Assembly: GCA_030278955.1 (NCBI GenBank)
Contig: JAOANR010000003.1
Location: 25,497,227-25,561,226 of the forward strand
Direction of reading: 5' to 3'
DNA: 64,000 nt
Source: Hygrophila difformis
Lineage: Eukaryota > Streptophyta > Magnoliopsida > Lamiales > Acanthaceae
The translations under genes were made by a program, and so were the position numbers. The notes beneath the pieces are model-generated. The model worked only from the letters and a program-made list of their open reading frames with translations. It was not told the DNA's origin and made no database searches. Positions 10,464 through 21,669 of this stretch are shown one piece after another (position 1 is the stretch's first letter; the number at the start of each line of letters is the position of its first letter).

Positions 10464-10952
10464 TGTTGACCAACATTTATTTGAACCCATTCAGTTAAGT
10501 CCAATTCGTACCGGCCCAACTTTCTAAGTGGATGCGCAGTCTATATTTGAGCTGAGAAGTTGTCGAGCGGGAAAAGGCACATCACGAGTGGCGGTTCCCA
10601 GAAATAATCAACGGCAGTTGAAGTCACGACCTAGTGGGGAGTTACTCAGCCTGACTTGAAAGGTTGGCATGAAGGGTTGAAGACCTTCTATAAATACCGA
10701 AGGCAATGCGACATCGCGGACACATCTCAAAACCTTCCCAAAGAAGCCGCATTACATTTTTCCTTTAGTTTTCTGCTTTATTTTCCTGTTCTCTGTATTT
10801 TTCATTCATTTATCGCTTTCTGCCTTAAATTCTTTACCGCTTTTGTTAATTTCAGCATTGTAATTCAATTCTAGTTCAATTCTGTAATCTTCAAGTTTAT
10901 CAAGTTCAATTCCTGTTATTTCTTCCTTTCTTCAATATTTTACGGTGAAACA
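10464..10952 (+). mobile_element. Element E: 3' LTR (489 bp)
   Basis: It starts TGTTGACC and ends GTGAAACA. Its last 327 bp duplicate 6978-7304. A TATA box (TATAAATACC) is at 10689-10698. The copies differ at a handful of sites, so the insertion is not ancient. The right flank begins ATATC. The left target duplication is outside the window. Confidence 0.8.
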
Positions 10953-11490
10953 ATATCATAACCCTACGGATCACAGGCTCACAGCGCCTGGGCTGAAACA
11001 ATTTAATCCATGGCTCTGAGCCTAGTCATTATCGTGAGCCTCTTGGCTTTGCTATGCCCATGAGATCGTGAGCCTCCTCACGATTCTGGCTTCACGATGC
11101 TCGGCCTGCTATTACTTGGACCAAAATTAGTCAAGGCTTCATCGTGAGTCTATCACCATCACAATGCCAAGCCATCGTGAGCTCGACCCTATCATCATGG
11201 TGGCATGGGAGCTGATATATGGCACATGGTCTCATGTCTTACTATGCTGCTCCCTTAATTAGGACTCAGGGTTTTCTAATCCTTTTCGCTACCTCAGTCC
11301 ATCGGGGTCTATTGAGTCATGTTAGACTCATTTTCTGCTTCCCATAACATAAGTTGGCCAACTCTTATTCTATGTCATGAAATTATTCATGCATTATTCT
11401 TGCCTTAGAAAAATTGTATTAAGGCTAATCATACTAGTCCGGCAACATTAATCTAAATTCTTCGGTTCAAAATTATCCGAAATAATAGAG
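10953..11490 (+). mobile_element. Degraded LTR-like fragment with ATCGTGAG palindromes
   Basis: ATCGTGAG and its complement recur near 11027, 11073-11090 (ATCGTGAG facing CTCACGAT), 11095, 11141 and 11184. The start (CATAACCCTACGGATCACAG) resembles the second hairpin of the D LTR at 3610-3632. This could be an old LTR of the same superfamily with a third palindrome type, into which E inserted. No termini are visible, so the assignment is tentative. Confidence 0.35.
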
Positions 11491-13089
11491 GCGTTACATT
11501 ATACTATTATTTTCATTTTGTAACATATATTAAAAAGAAACTAATTAATTTTTATGAAATAAAATACTCCATAATACAATATTAACAAAAAGATAATTAT
11601 AGTCAAAGTACAAATAATAATTTATTTTTAAAATACAAATACAATAACAATACATTTAAAATTACATGCTGCATTTACAAAATAAAATTAATCATGGATG
11701 ACTACATTTCTGCCATATGTAATAAAGTAAATATGCTTTGAGTTGTTAATGCGTTGTATTAGCTCGAATTCGTAGTCTGTTGTATATGTAAGATGACAGA
11801 TGGATGGTATGTATCAATAAGGAATGTAGTAGTCAAGTAGCCGTTGAAGACAATAGCAGATGGATGGTATATACCACCAATTAAGGAATAAAGTAGGCGT
11901 TGAAAAGTATAGCAATTATAGCTGTTAAAACATATAGTTGTTGGATAAAAATTATTAAAAATATTCTGTATATATTATAGTATTATTTCATATATCATGA
12001 TAAAAAAATTCAATAATACTTCATTATTTTTTATTTTTTTTTGAGGAAAAAGGAATATCTCATTCATTTACCCAAAATATAAGTTCACAACATCAAAGTT
12101 TTCCACATTCTTTCAATCTGATCTAACTAACACTATCATTCAGACCAAGCTACTACCAACCTCTCCATTTGCGGTTCATGAATACCTTTATCCATAGACA
12201 TTTGAATCATAAACACACTGGAACCAACCGGCTACATCAAATTCTACCTTTCTACACTCCATAAGCAACTGCAACAGTGGCCTGATGCAGCAATAGAAGC
12301 AGTAGTAGACAGCAGCAACAATACACCAAGTTTTAATCCACCAGCAACAGCAACCTTCTGATGTTTCCTCATGAGTAACCTTTGGTATTTCCTCCCCATT
12401 ACAGCAGCAATAGTAAGATTAGCGAGTCAATTAGACAAGACTTTAAACTTGCAACACAAACATATCTCCCCTGCATTAAACTCAACTCCAATGCATTGAT
12501 TATATCAATTAATCGATAAAGAAAAAAGAAATAATAATTAAATTTAAAAGAAAAATTAAAATGATAAAAAAAAAGAATAAAAATGTGATGTTCAAAAAAA
12601 AAAGAACAAATAACAATTAAACTGATAAGAAAATAAAATAAAATAAATAAACAAAGAAAAAGAATAAAAAGAGTACGGGGCCGAAAAGGGGTATCTTCCC
12701 AATTTTTTCCGGTGACTTTCCTCTTTTGACTTTTTATTATTAAATTTTTAATGTTGCATTGTTGAGTTGTCGGCACTTGCTAGACAAGTGTTACCCGTTA
12801 AGGATGCTATTACAATTCAAACTATAAAAACAGATTACTTTGAAAAGTTTCAAATGTCAACCAATTGCGTTTGAAAAATTCAAACCAGTAATTTTTCTAA
12901 GCTTTTAGCATTACAAAGAATTACTATTTAAAGGTGTATGTGTGTAGTCGTGAGAACATCTAAAACTAAGAAAGTAAATAATGAAAAGTGGACTGAAGAT
13001 AGAGAATGTAGAGAGATACGTTGATTGCTTATATTCTTGTATGTTAACTTCTCCCCCTCATCAAAACATCAGTTGAGATTCCTCAGTTG
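11491..13089. other. AT-rich DNA without a recognisable gene
   Basis: The stretch is AT-rich with many short A or T runs. An A-rich 12399-12776 frame on the - strand is composition-driven. At about 12022-12065 a T-run followed by GAGGAAAAAGGAATATCTCATTC, read on the - strand, looks like the 3' end and poly-A tail of a LINE, but no reverse transcriptase is visible upstream. Otherwise I see nothing specific. Confidence 0.4.
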
Positions 13090-13108
13090 GGTTTAGGGTT
13101 TAGGGTTT
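13090..13108 (+). repeat. Short telomere-like repeat at the C LTR edge
   Basis: GGGTTTAGGGTTTAGGG contains two and a half copies of the plant telomere unit TTTAGGG. It lies exactly where similarity to the LTR end of B and D stops, replacing the expected terminal TGAAAC. Confidence 0.6.
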
Positions 13109-15474
13109 TGATAATATCTCACACGAATATTTTTCTAAAATATCAGGTTTGAATTTATTAAATGAAAAGAGTTATGATTAATGGAAGGGGTTTAAGGATA
13201 TATTAAGAGAGTCACTTTTTATTACTCGTGTTAAGAAACTGTGCCCCCGAAAGCGCACAGAGTCAAAAATTGCAGTAATTTATAGTAAGTACCGGATCGT
13301 TCACTGGAGGATGTGCGATAGAAGCAGGGCCCACGTCGTTTACTAAGATTTTCCACTCGGTTACTCGATTCAAGCTTTGCAAAGATTCTAACAACTACTT
13401 GACAGAATTTAAATTAGATTATGAAAGCAGTAAAATTATACTACAAAGCGGGTAAATTCTACTCTAAGGAAACGATAAAATTAATGCTGAGAAAGCGATT
13501 AAAATTATGCTAGACTATCTAGAAAGCAGATTTAAAATGTGACAGAAGGGACAGGGAGAAAATAATAAAAATTGGACAAGATTCAGATGAAACACAATTA
13601 AATTCCCATTTTTAATACACAGATCTTTGCTTGGGATAGTTCGTCAGTTAGCTAACTCTCATGCTTTCTACACTATGTTCCCTCTAACAGACAGGTACTT
13701 ACAGTGAGAATTCACATGCTCTTAAGACCTCAAAATCTAAGATACCATAAACTCATAACTCCCCTTGCAATGCCTTGCCAGGGTATGTTAATCATTTATG
13801 GTGGATAAGCAACACCTGACACATCATTAGTTGAATTGCCAAGTACTGCTATCATTCCCCCATGTCACACCCAAAGTTTCAAATCAAGTCCCAAACCATT
13901 CCATAACTCTCAAACCTTTTAACAGATGGACAACCCCTAATTCTTCCGAGTGACCTCTATGAAAACATTTAAAAGAAAGCAGTAAGAAAGCAATAAAGAA
14001 AGCATTTAAAATTCTATCACTCGGAAGTCTTAAAAGCATATCTTTCCGTTAGTATGAAAGAGCCCCTGGTCTTGGTGACCAGATGCAGATCAAGAACCAC
14101 CAAGATATCAATAAGCCACAGGACTCACAATATCTGGGTAGTTATGAGATACAAACTAAATGAAACAGATCCATAGATGAACATGTTCCGGATGTACTCA
14201 CTCAAGACTCAATTCTAGATTTTGGCAGAAGAAGATAGCAATTGAAAGAATACTCAACCCTACCTTAGAAATTAACCAAGGCCTATATGTTGTTCCTCTA
14301 GTATTATTTATCACATCTCATCTATACCCAAGTGGGTATTGATTTATTGCAGTAACTAATATAAGAACTCCAACACACAGCAATTTTGAGAAACAATGGA
14401 TATTTGAAAATCATTCCCTAAACAGGTACTAAACTCTCAATTAAAACACAGATCCTTTCAGTCTAGATGAGACCTAATCGCTGACTCTGCTTCTAAGTTC
14501 TCAAAATCAACCCCCGGTAGAATATGAGTTAATCATAACTGTCGAATTAATTCCTTACTCAGATCCGGATTTTATAAATGAATTTTTTTTTTTTTGGAAA
14601 TTTATTATGTAGCATCTGATTTAAATCACGACTTCTATGTCCAAGGAGAGGATCTCCAAAATAATAGTATGACTGCAACACTTACATAATAATATCATGC
14701 AAACATGTATATGAGAAGTAAAATAAAATACCCCAAAATATATGGTGGGGTTAGACTGAATTTGATACACAAAGATGGAATTAGCCCTGAGATAAGAAGA
14801 AATTGGCTAAAAAGAGTGCCAGAGATAGTTGGGGTTTTCCGGATTGCAAACATCTGCTGTCTGGTTCGCAATTATCCCAGATGGAATGATTTGTAGACAG
14901 TGAGGAACTCCTGATGACAGTGATCGCTACCATTAAAAGTCCTGCTGCCCGTGACTGAGGAAAAACCCACCTATTTTTCTCACTACAGTATTATCACAAC
15001 AGTGTTGATCGACACTGTCTGATAGTACCATAGCTCAAAATTCAGGTTGGAAATTAAGATAAAGAAAAATAAAACTGTATCTAATTAGGAATTGGCTGAG
15101 TGTCTAATCGAATCTCTAGTAAAGAGACCGCTCGCCGGAGCTTCCACCAATCACTAATCAGACCATGCAAAATAACGGATAATAATTAATACACAGAAGA
15201 CGAGCTAATCGATATCCCTATGAGGGGACCTTTCACCAACATTGATCTGTGATCTCTCATTACCCATTCATACACACAATAAGGGAGAAAATATGAAAGT
15301 AAGAAAATATTTTTGGTATTGTGTGAGTGTTAATCACACAACGAATAGACACTAATGGATTGAGATGTGTAATGGATAAAATCAGGTATAATGGGCCTAA
15401 GCCCAATGTACCCATGCAACTTACACAAATTGGCAAAAAATATATTTTTGGAGTTTTAAATAGAAGGAAGAGTT

Positions 15475-15943
15475 CAATTCGAATTACTGGGTTTGTGCAA
15501 TGTAAACCGAATTGAGTATGCATGAGGGATGAAGTATAACCTTACCAATTCATCCTTGCAAAGGAATGAAAAATCTTCTAATTCGAATTGTTGAGCAATT
15601 CGAAATTCGAATTAGACAACTCGAATTGACGAAGTCCTTTCCTTGCTCAAATTTGACTAAGGCATTTACCTCAATGAGGGAGTGAATTCGAATTATCCAG
15701 CAATTCGAATTAATTCGAATTGGGAAATTCGAATTGGATGGGAAGAGAAAAATAAACTAAGGCATGAAGGGATGGAATGCATACAATGTGGTTTTTGAGC
15801 CAATTCGAATTGTTGAGCAATTCGAATTAATTCGAATTGGATGATTCGAATTGGTTGGAAACCACATGAAGAGAATATGCTTGGTATGCAATTCGAATTT
15901 CTTGGACAGTTCGAATTTATTCGAATTGCTTCAATTCGAATTG
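15475..15943 (-). repeat. Downstream AATTCGAATT array of the C LTR
   Basis: Several cassettes have a single AATTCGAATT, then the 20-bp double AATTCGAATTAATTCGAATT, then another single, separated by 5-9 bases. It lies downstream of the C TATA box in element orientation, as in A and B. Confidence 0.8.
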
Positions 15944-16814
15944 CATCCCATTTTTCCGTAACAAACATTTTTGTGCTCACAAGTATGGGTTTGGTGTACA
16001 ATGTGCGGTTTATGATGGATTAGATTTACCAAATCCTTCATTTCACATCAATGTCACCTCACAGCCACACTAGCGAGGATTTTAAGGAATAAGCAAGATA
16101 CATGTCTAGTAGGTAATGGCAAGAATTAAACCCTATTTCTACAAACAAGGAATTCAAAGATCAAACACCCCAAAACAACTACAAAATCTAAGAACTACAT
16201 GCATAAACATAAGAACACTTACATTATCTAAGGCATAAATAAATAAAAAGTAGGGCAGAATAATGAGGCAATAAAATAAATTCTAACAATCCTAAAATCA
16301 TCTAAAACCTAAGAACACTCATTTGAAGCTCTAAGGCACAAAACCATACCAAAAATCTACTAAACATGCATTTATTGAGTTTGAGAGTCAACTAAAACAT
16401 AATAAATGTGACCTAGTTGAAACAAACAAACATTCTACACATTTATTGCTAAGGAAAGCATTTAAAAAGTGCCAAACACATGAACAAACCCATTTCTGAA
16501 AATTTCTCTTGTATTGACACTTGAAAGCAAGTAAAATAACCCAAATCCATCATTATCTTGAAGGTAGGGTTTATTCTATCTAAAAAACATGTAAATGTAT
16601 GGAAATGACTACACTAATGGGTTTAACAAACTGTTTACAACTAAACTAAGATCAAAGCATTAAAAACTACACTACATGCTTGAAATAAAAACTAACTAAA
16701 CTAAACTACCTACCTAACCCTTAAGGGGTGGAGAACAACCTGCTTGTTCTTTTTGTTCCCCACGCTGATTCTGTGGAAAAGTTCAAGTCCCTGATTTTGT
16801 TGTGGAAGGTCAGC

Positions 16815-16821
16815 TTTTATA
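16815..16821 (-). promoter_or_regulatory. TATA box of the C LTR
   Basis: On the - strand the sequence reads TGTATAAAAGCTG. The B counterpart is CTATAAAAGCAG at 21661-21672. It lies between the two palindrome arrays. Confidence 0.55.
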
Positions 16822-16933
16822 CACAAATCTCGAAACCCTAGGCCCACCAGGGCCCATCACCAGTGTTATGCATTTCCCACGAGTTCACAGCTTCATTTGG
16901 ATGAATTTTTGAATGTGGTTCGGTCTCCTTAAG

Positions 16934-17314
16934 CAATTCGAATTAATTCGAATTGGTGAGCTCTTCCTTGAGCTGAGATGTGGTCTTCAGTCATCAATTC
17001 GAATTATGTGAGGAATTCGAATTGGTCTTCTCGAATTGGTTGATGGCTCCTGCTTGGCTTCCTTGTGCTTGTGCAATTCGAATTATGGGCCAATTCGAAT
17101 TAATTCGAATTGAGGCATTCGAATTGCACTTCTCTTTCTGCCCTTGGGTTTCTTCTCTTCATTCCCTAATTCGAATTATGAGTGGTTCGAATTTGAACAA
17201 TTCGAATCAGGCCTTGTGCATCTCTTCCCAACACTTAACCATTTTCCTTTTTCTCCTCAGCAATTCGAATTACATGAGCAGTTCGAATTAATTCGAATTG
17301 CGTAATACGAATTG
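16934..17314 (-). repeat. Upstream AATTCGAATT array of the C LTR
   Basis: Single and double AATTCGAATT units recur at about 90-bp intervals. In element orientation this array is upstream of the TATA box. Some units carry one-base changes, consistent with the greater age of C. Confidence 0.8.
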
Positions 17315-17608
17315 AACTTCAACACTTAACCAAAATTCAGTTTGTGGGATTTTCATTCTTTTTCCCATCTTTTCATTCATTTTTCTCTTCTTTTTCCTTT
17401 TCTCATGTTTTTGGATTTTTCTAACACAAATACAATTAAAAATTGCATGTTTTGTGTCTTTTTATTACCAGCTCAAAATTCTTACAAACTCGCATTAATC
17501 TGTCGAATTCAACTGCTTTCTTATTAAAATAAGATGGAGACACGATCAAAATGTCCGTCTCAGACACGGAAATGGGTTGGAAATAATGGACAATTTTGGC
17601 CATTATCA

Positions 17609-19143
17609 ACATCCTCACATTTAATACTGATCATCCCCGAGCAGTCAGAGTCAGTGCTCCTAAGAGCATGGACTCTGCACATTCAATCCATTTGCGTGGC
17701 TTCAAAAATTTCATTCTTTTTATATTGGGATAACACAATCAAAATTACAAGTATTAAGCTCTCTTTGTTGCAGTGTTTAGTGGAATGATACTTCTCACTT
17801 GAATAAACATACAATCTCATCATTATTGTTAATCCTTCTTGAATATATGTTTAGAAATTCTATCGGCTTAATTCTTAAATTGAAGCATGACATGAACATT
17901 GATCAATAAAAGCAGAGCCTCACTTATAGTAGAATCGGAAAGTTCACTCACTCTCAAAGTTGGCTTTTTATCATTAACGCTCATAATCAAATTCAATTAA
18001 ATTCCCCCATAAGCTTGCAATTGGACCAACTCGCCACCAGCTCATTTCTTCAAATCGAGATCCCGAGGTCTTATTCAAGGTTATAACGAGGCATACGGTT
18101 GTAAAATCGGTACGGAAGGGAATTATTGGGTTAAAAAGTGACATGACTCCATTCCACCATAACTTGGCATATCTTTATTTAAAATCTATGATCATCAATA
18201 ATTCTTTCTTTCTTTTATTTTTTTCTTTTCTATTGCATGACATTAGACTATGTCTATTTTGCTTTGTCATTTGCAATTTATTCTTGTTGAGTGAATCTCA
18301 ACATTTTTCTCTTTTTCTTTTTCTTTTCTTTTTCTCTCTTTTTTTTTGAATCGGTTTTTGAATGCCGATTGATATTTTTGATGATCATAAACTAAAATGC
18401 CTTGATTGAATGGCTCATGTACACTTGGGTTTGATTTTCTTGGTCTTTTTATAAGGTTAGGAAAATATAGTGGCTTCAAAGAAAAATTAGGCTTAAAGGC
18501 TCAAGTTGGTTAATCCTAAAGGAAGAAAATATTTTTGGGTTTGGATTTCAAACTAAGGCCAAAAATTTGGTTTTTCTAAGTGCCTCGATCATATGCTCGA
18601 TTTCGGAAATATGGCATGGTCTTGAATCGATCCCAATTCCAAGTTCTGGCGTCCTCTAATCGAATTGATTTCACACAACAAAGGAATAATGAGTAAAAGT
18701 GACTCATGGCTCAGATCTCACATGGTACGGTTTGATCATGTCATACCTTTATTCTCAAATTTAGCCTTTGAAATATTCTTACAGCTTATTCAATAAAATT
18801 CTCAACATGAAAATTTGTTTTTCTTTCAAGTGATCATATCATTGGATTTTTTATATCTCAAAACCTCAGAAATTTATATCATGCATATTTTTAATTGTTT
18901 TATCCCAATTTAATAGTCTGAAAATTTCATCATTAGCCTAAATTCAACATGTGAATTTAGGTGACAGATTTAAGCTTGTTTTATACCGGTTGTTTAATTG
19001 AAAGCAGTAAAAAGACACTGTGAACATGCAAGCATGTCACAACTTGTTTTTGGCATGACAGTCACTTATTCATCTTGGACTGTCACACATCTTTTTCAAA
19101 ATATTTTGAGAATTCTAAACGAAATTCTCTTTGTGGAAAGCAA
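17609..19143 (-). mobile_element. Element C: 3' noncoding tail
   Basis: It aligns with the A tail (31303-32820) from the LTR edge up to the GTGGAAAGCA sequence near 19143, where similarity ends. It holds the LTR-edge hairpin (17647-17675), a T-rich run and no credible ORF. Confidence 0.75.
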
Positions 19144-19379
19144 TAAGTATGACATCCAGAATATAACTACTAGGCATCATGACAAACAGTTCCAAGGTTC
19201 GTTTACATCACACGACCTTAATCACTGTGCTACATCAATGCATTAGTTACAAGGAGATGCTATACACTTGGGTAAAGTTAGCATTAAAAAGCAGTAAAAG
19301 ATCTCCTAAATAAAGTCTCAGTTAACCCAGTCAAAAGTGAATTTTTACAGATTCAGTCCATCTTCAGCATCCTTGCCTT
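19144..19379 (-). other. C-specific segment downstream of the F-box ORF
   Basis: This stretch has no match in A, B or D. It follows the F-box stop codon on the - strand, so it is probably the 3' untranslated part that came with the captured gene. Confidence 0.5.
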
Positions 19380-20052
19380 CTATCCTTGAAAGAAGATCAT
19401 GCTCCAGTGGACAAAGTTCTTCAGGCTGCAGGCTACGCAGTACTCATCCTCGTCATCCTCATCTTCCGACACTTTATGACAGTAGATTCTGGGTCCTTGG
19501 AAAATGAACAGATCAGGAGTCTCCAGGCTTTCCATCAACCATGCGAAGACGTTGTTGCCCACGTATGCCATGACTGACGCATCTGTCACCATTTTGTTGA
19601 TCATTGCTACTCCCTGATTGACCTGTTCCTCGTCCAGCTTGCTAAGCAGCATGAATCCCCTGAGAAAGATTGATGCCTTGTGATTGTCATCAATCCCTGG
19701 TTTCAGCAGTTCACAGGCCCTTTCCTCATTGCCTGCTCCGAACGCTTGTAGGGCTGGCACGAACTGGAGGTAGTAGTTACCTGCTTCAACACACTTCTGC
19801 ATGAGTGCCTCCTTTTCCGCCTCGACTCCTATCTCCCACAGCTTGACGATGGTGGTTTCTAGCTCGCACCTTTTGTACAAAATGGGGAGATCCCCAGCTG
19901 CTTTGAACTTCTTGCACACCCGTCTGACAGCAAAGACCTTTTTGAGGTCATCATCTCCGATGCGAGAGAGGATTTCTCCCAGAAGTTCCAATGGCAGGTC
20001 TAGCAGTTCGAGCCTGTCTTGTTCTTGAGTAGGAACCGGCTCGGTGATGTCC
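19380..20052 (-). CDS. F-box protein carried by retrotransposon C in place of ORF2
   Basis: About 224 codons are intact. An N-terminal F-box (LPLELLGEILSRIG, then FAVRRVCKKFKAAGDLPILY) would bind SKP1 in an SCF ubiquitin ligase. The middle has Sel1/TPR-like residues (QAFGAGNEERACELLKPGI, then FLRGFMLLSKLD), as in the small plant F-box family around Arabidopsis At1g67623/At2g35280. The tail is acidic (SEDEDDEDE), with CVAC. The frame stays open to an ATG at 20129, but TTTTCGCAG at 20053-20061 looks like a splice acceptor. I therefore start the exon at 20052, whose first base completes a codon in the phase left by the A and B first exons. The first exon of C would lie outside the window. The F-box assignment is firm; expression is inferred. 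Confidence 0.8.
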
Positions 20053-20865
20053 CTGCGAAAATAGAGATTGACACTATTTTTAAGCAAATTTTTGATAAAA
20101 TTATTCAAGTTGAAAAACAACATCCTCACATTTTGAGCTAAGCTCTAAATGTGAGTTAATTGGTTTTTACTCGAACTTATGGAATGAAAAGACATGGAGT
20201 TGGATTATTAAATCTAACTCTTATTGCACTAACAAAGAGAAGGTAAGAAAAATAAGGGTCTTAGCCCTTACAGATTTTTCTTAGATTAGAAATAGTCTAA
20301 AGTGTTTTTGAGTGGTCAACTGACCAAAAAGTAGAATTTCATAGGTTATTGAGTCTACGAAAGAAATTTTTGATTTTTATCACTTAAAAAGTTATTTCAA
20401 TCATGTGAAAGGGAAGGTGGAAGATAAATGATGAAGAGAAAATACACATGATGAATTATGCAACTACTAGCATGTGGTATTGGACCATGAAAATAAAAAT
20501 AAAATAAGCATGCATACACACAAAAAGGTCTTTTTTTTGGCTTTTTATGAAAAGTGTTGACTTGTTTATTTAATGAAATTGGGGGTGTGAGTGATCCCCC
20601 ATTTGGATTTTTGTTTTGGAAAATGAGTTTTAAAGAATGAAACAAGATGTTCCACTTGAATATTCCCCACTTGTTCCAAAATGAGCATAGGTCAAACACT
20701 AAAAGGAAACGAACATTCTACCACTTTTTTTGTCTTTTTAAACATAAATGCCATGCCAATAGTATTGGAAAAATTTTGGCGTGGCTTCGTCTGTAATACC
20801 ATGTTTCCTTATGTGCAAACGTCAACTTCTAGAATCGAGTTTGCAACGTGTGGGTAACAGGTACC
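20053..20865 (-). other. Element C: intron-like region upstream of the F-box exon
   Basis: It aligns with the pol-ORF2 intervals of A (37232-38045) and B (57820-58679). It contains the acceptor next to 20052, a stem-loop (20125-20138 paired with 20142-20155) and a remnant of the CCATGCCAAAA hairpin near 20750-20790. Element B inserted at its far end. Confidence 0.7.
20861..20865 (+). other. Left target site duplication of element B (GTACC)
   Basis: GTACC directly precedes the B LTR start. The uninterrupted counterpart in A (38042-38046) reads AGGTACCCAAC, so the sequence after the 3' LTR of B should begin GTACC and continue like C. The right copy is outside the window. Confidence 0.6.
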
Positions 20866-21197
20866 TGATAATGGCCAAAATTGACCATTATTTCCAATCC
20901 ATTTCCGTGTCTGAGACGGACATTTTGATCGTGTTTCCATCTTATTTTAATAAGAAAGCAGTTGAATTTGACAGATTAATGTAAGTTTGTAAGAACATTG
21001 AGCTGGTAATAAAACGACACAAAATATGCAATTTTTAATTGTATTTGTGTTAGAAAAATCCAAAAACATAAAAAAAGGAAAAAGAAAAGAAAAAGGAAGG
21101 AAGATGGGCAAAAGAATAAAAGAGCCCACAAAAAAATCAAAAAGATGGGAAAAAGATTCAAAATCCCACAACTGAAATTTGGTTAAGTGTTGAAGCA

Positions 21198-21568
21198 CAA
21201 TTCGAATTATGCAATTCGAATTAATTCGAATTGCATACAATTCGAATTGCTGAAGAGAACAAAGAAATGGTTGTGTTGGGAAGGGATGCAGAAGAGCTAA
21301 TTCGAATTACTCATAATTCGAATTAGGGAATGAAGAGAAGGAACCCAAAGGCAAGAAGAAGGAGTGCAATTCGAATTGCCTAATTCGAATTAATTCGAAT
21401 TAGCACAAATAATTCGAATTGCCACAAATGCAAGGAGGCCAAGCAGAAACCCTCATCCAATTCGAGAAAAGACCAATTCGAATTCTTCACAACAATTCGA
21501 ATTGATGACTGAAGGCCACAATTCCAGCTTAAGAAAGAGATCTCACAATTCGAATTAATTCAAATTGC
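21198..21568 (+). repeat. Upstream AATTCGAATT array of the B LTR
   Basis: Single-double-single AATTCGAATT cassettes (for example at 21200-21250 and 21365-21420) lie just before the TATA box at 21662. The flanks of the double unit are often complementary too (GC..GC), which extends the palindrome. Confidence 0.8.
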
Positions 21569-21661
21569 TTGAGATAATTTGAACCCCATTCAAAAATTCA
21601 TCCAAATGAAGCTGTGGAGCATGAGCACAACATTGGTGGGCCTAGGGTTTCGAAAATTGTC

Positions 21662-21669
21662 TATAAAAG
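21662..21669 (+). promoter_or_regulatory. TATA box of the B LTR
   Basis: CTATAAAAGCAG lies about 95 bp after the upstream array and before the pyrimidine/GTTTAGTTTAG leader. It is conserved in both A LTRs (30487-30492 and 49977-49982, - strand). Confidence 0.6.

Larger units (their letters stand above)
6978..10952 (+). mobile_element. Element E: gag-only, non-autonomous LTR retrotransposon
   Basis: The two ends share a direct repeat of about 327 bp (6978-7304 and 10626-10952), which is the LTR. Between them are a PBS candidate, a frameshifted gag and a GGCGGC-rich repeat body, then a G-rich tract before the 3' LTR. There is no protease, reverse transcriptase, RNase H or integrase. The first about 162 bp of the 5' LTR are missing because D inserted there. 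E would depend on enzymes of a related element. Confidence 0.8.
13105..17608 (-). mobile_element. Element C: 3' LTR (about 4.5 kb)
   Basis: On the - strand it begins TGATAATGGCC (at 17608) and aligns along its length with the B LTR. The inner end is eroded: the last few bases (expected AAAAGTTTCA) are replaced by the telomere-like repeat. It contains the upstream array, a TATA box (rc of 16815-16821), the downstream array and the conserved end block. Confidence 0.8.
13105..20865 (-). mobile_element. Element C: 3' LTR, tail and F-box region (partial)
   Basis: C is Athila-like and lies on the - strand. From its 3' end inward it has a 3' LTR (13105-17608), a noncoding tail, an F-box ORF in the place of ORF2, and part of the intron-like stretch. 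Element B cuts it at 20866. The rest (first exon, pol, gag, 5' LTR) must lie beyond the 3' end of B, outside the window. Its LTR is clearly more diverged from A and B than the two A LTRs are from each other, so C is older. Confidence 0.8.

Noticed and set aside
12022..12065. A full LINE on the - strand
   Set aside because: Only a tail-like T-run and a short motif are visible. No endonuclease or reverse transcriptase is found in the adjoining 1 kb, so I keep it as a weak remark only.
12399..12776. 125-codon - strand ORF rich in Phe, Ile, Leu
   Set aside because: It is produced by A-rich microsatellite-like DNA and looks like a membrane protein only because of AT content.
15693..16023. Many small ORFs with IRINSN, FELIRI or NSNC peptides
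   Set aside because: They are translations of AATTCGAATT palindromes and recur wherever the arrays do, on either strand.
20053..20129. Start of the F-box protein at the ATG at 20129
   Set aside because: The upstream 26 codons match the intron of A and end at a good splice acceptor. They carry none of the F-box family's residues.
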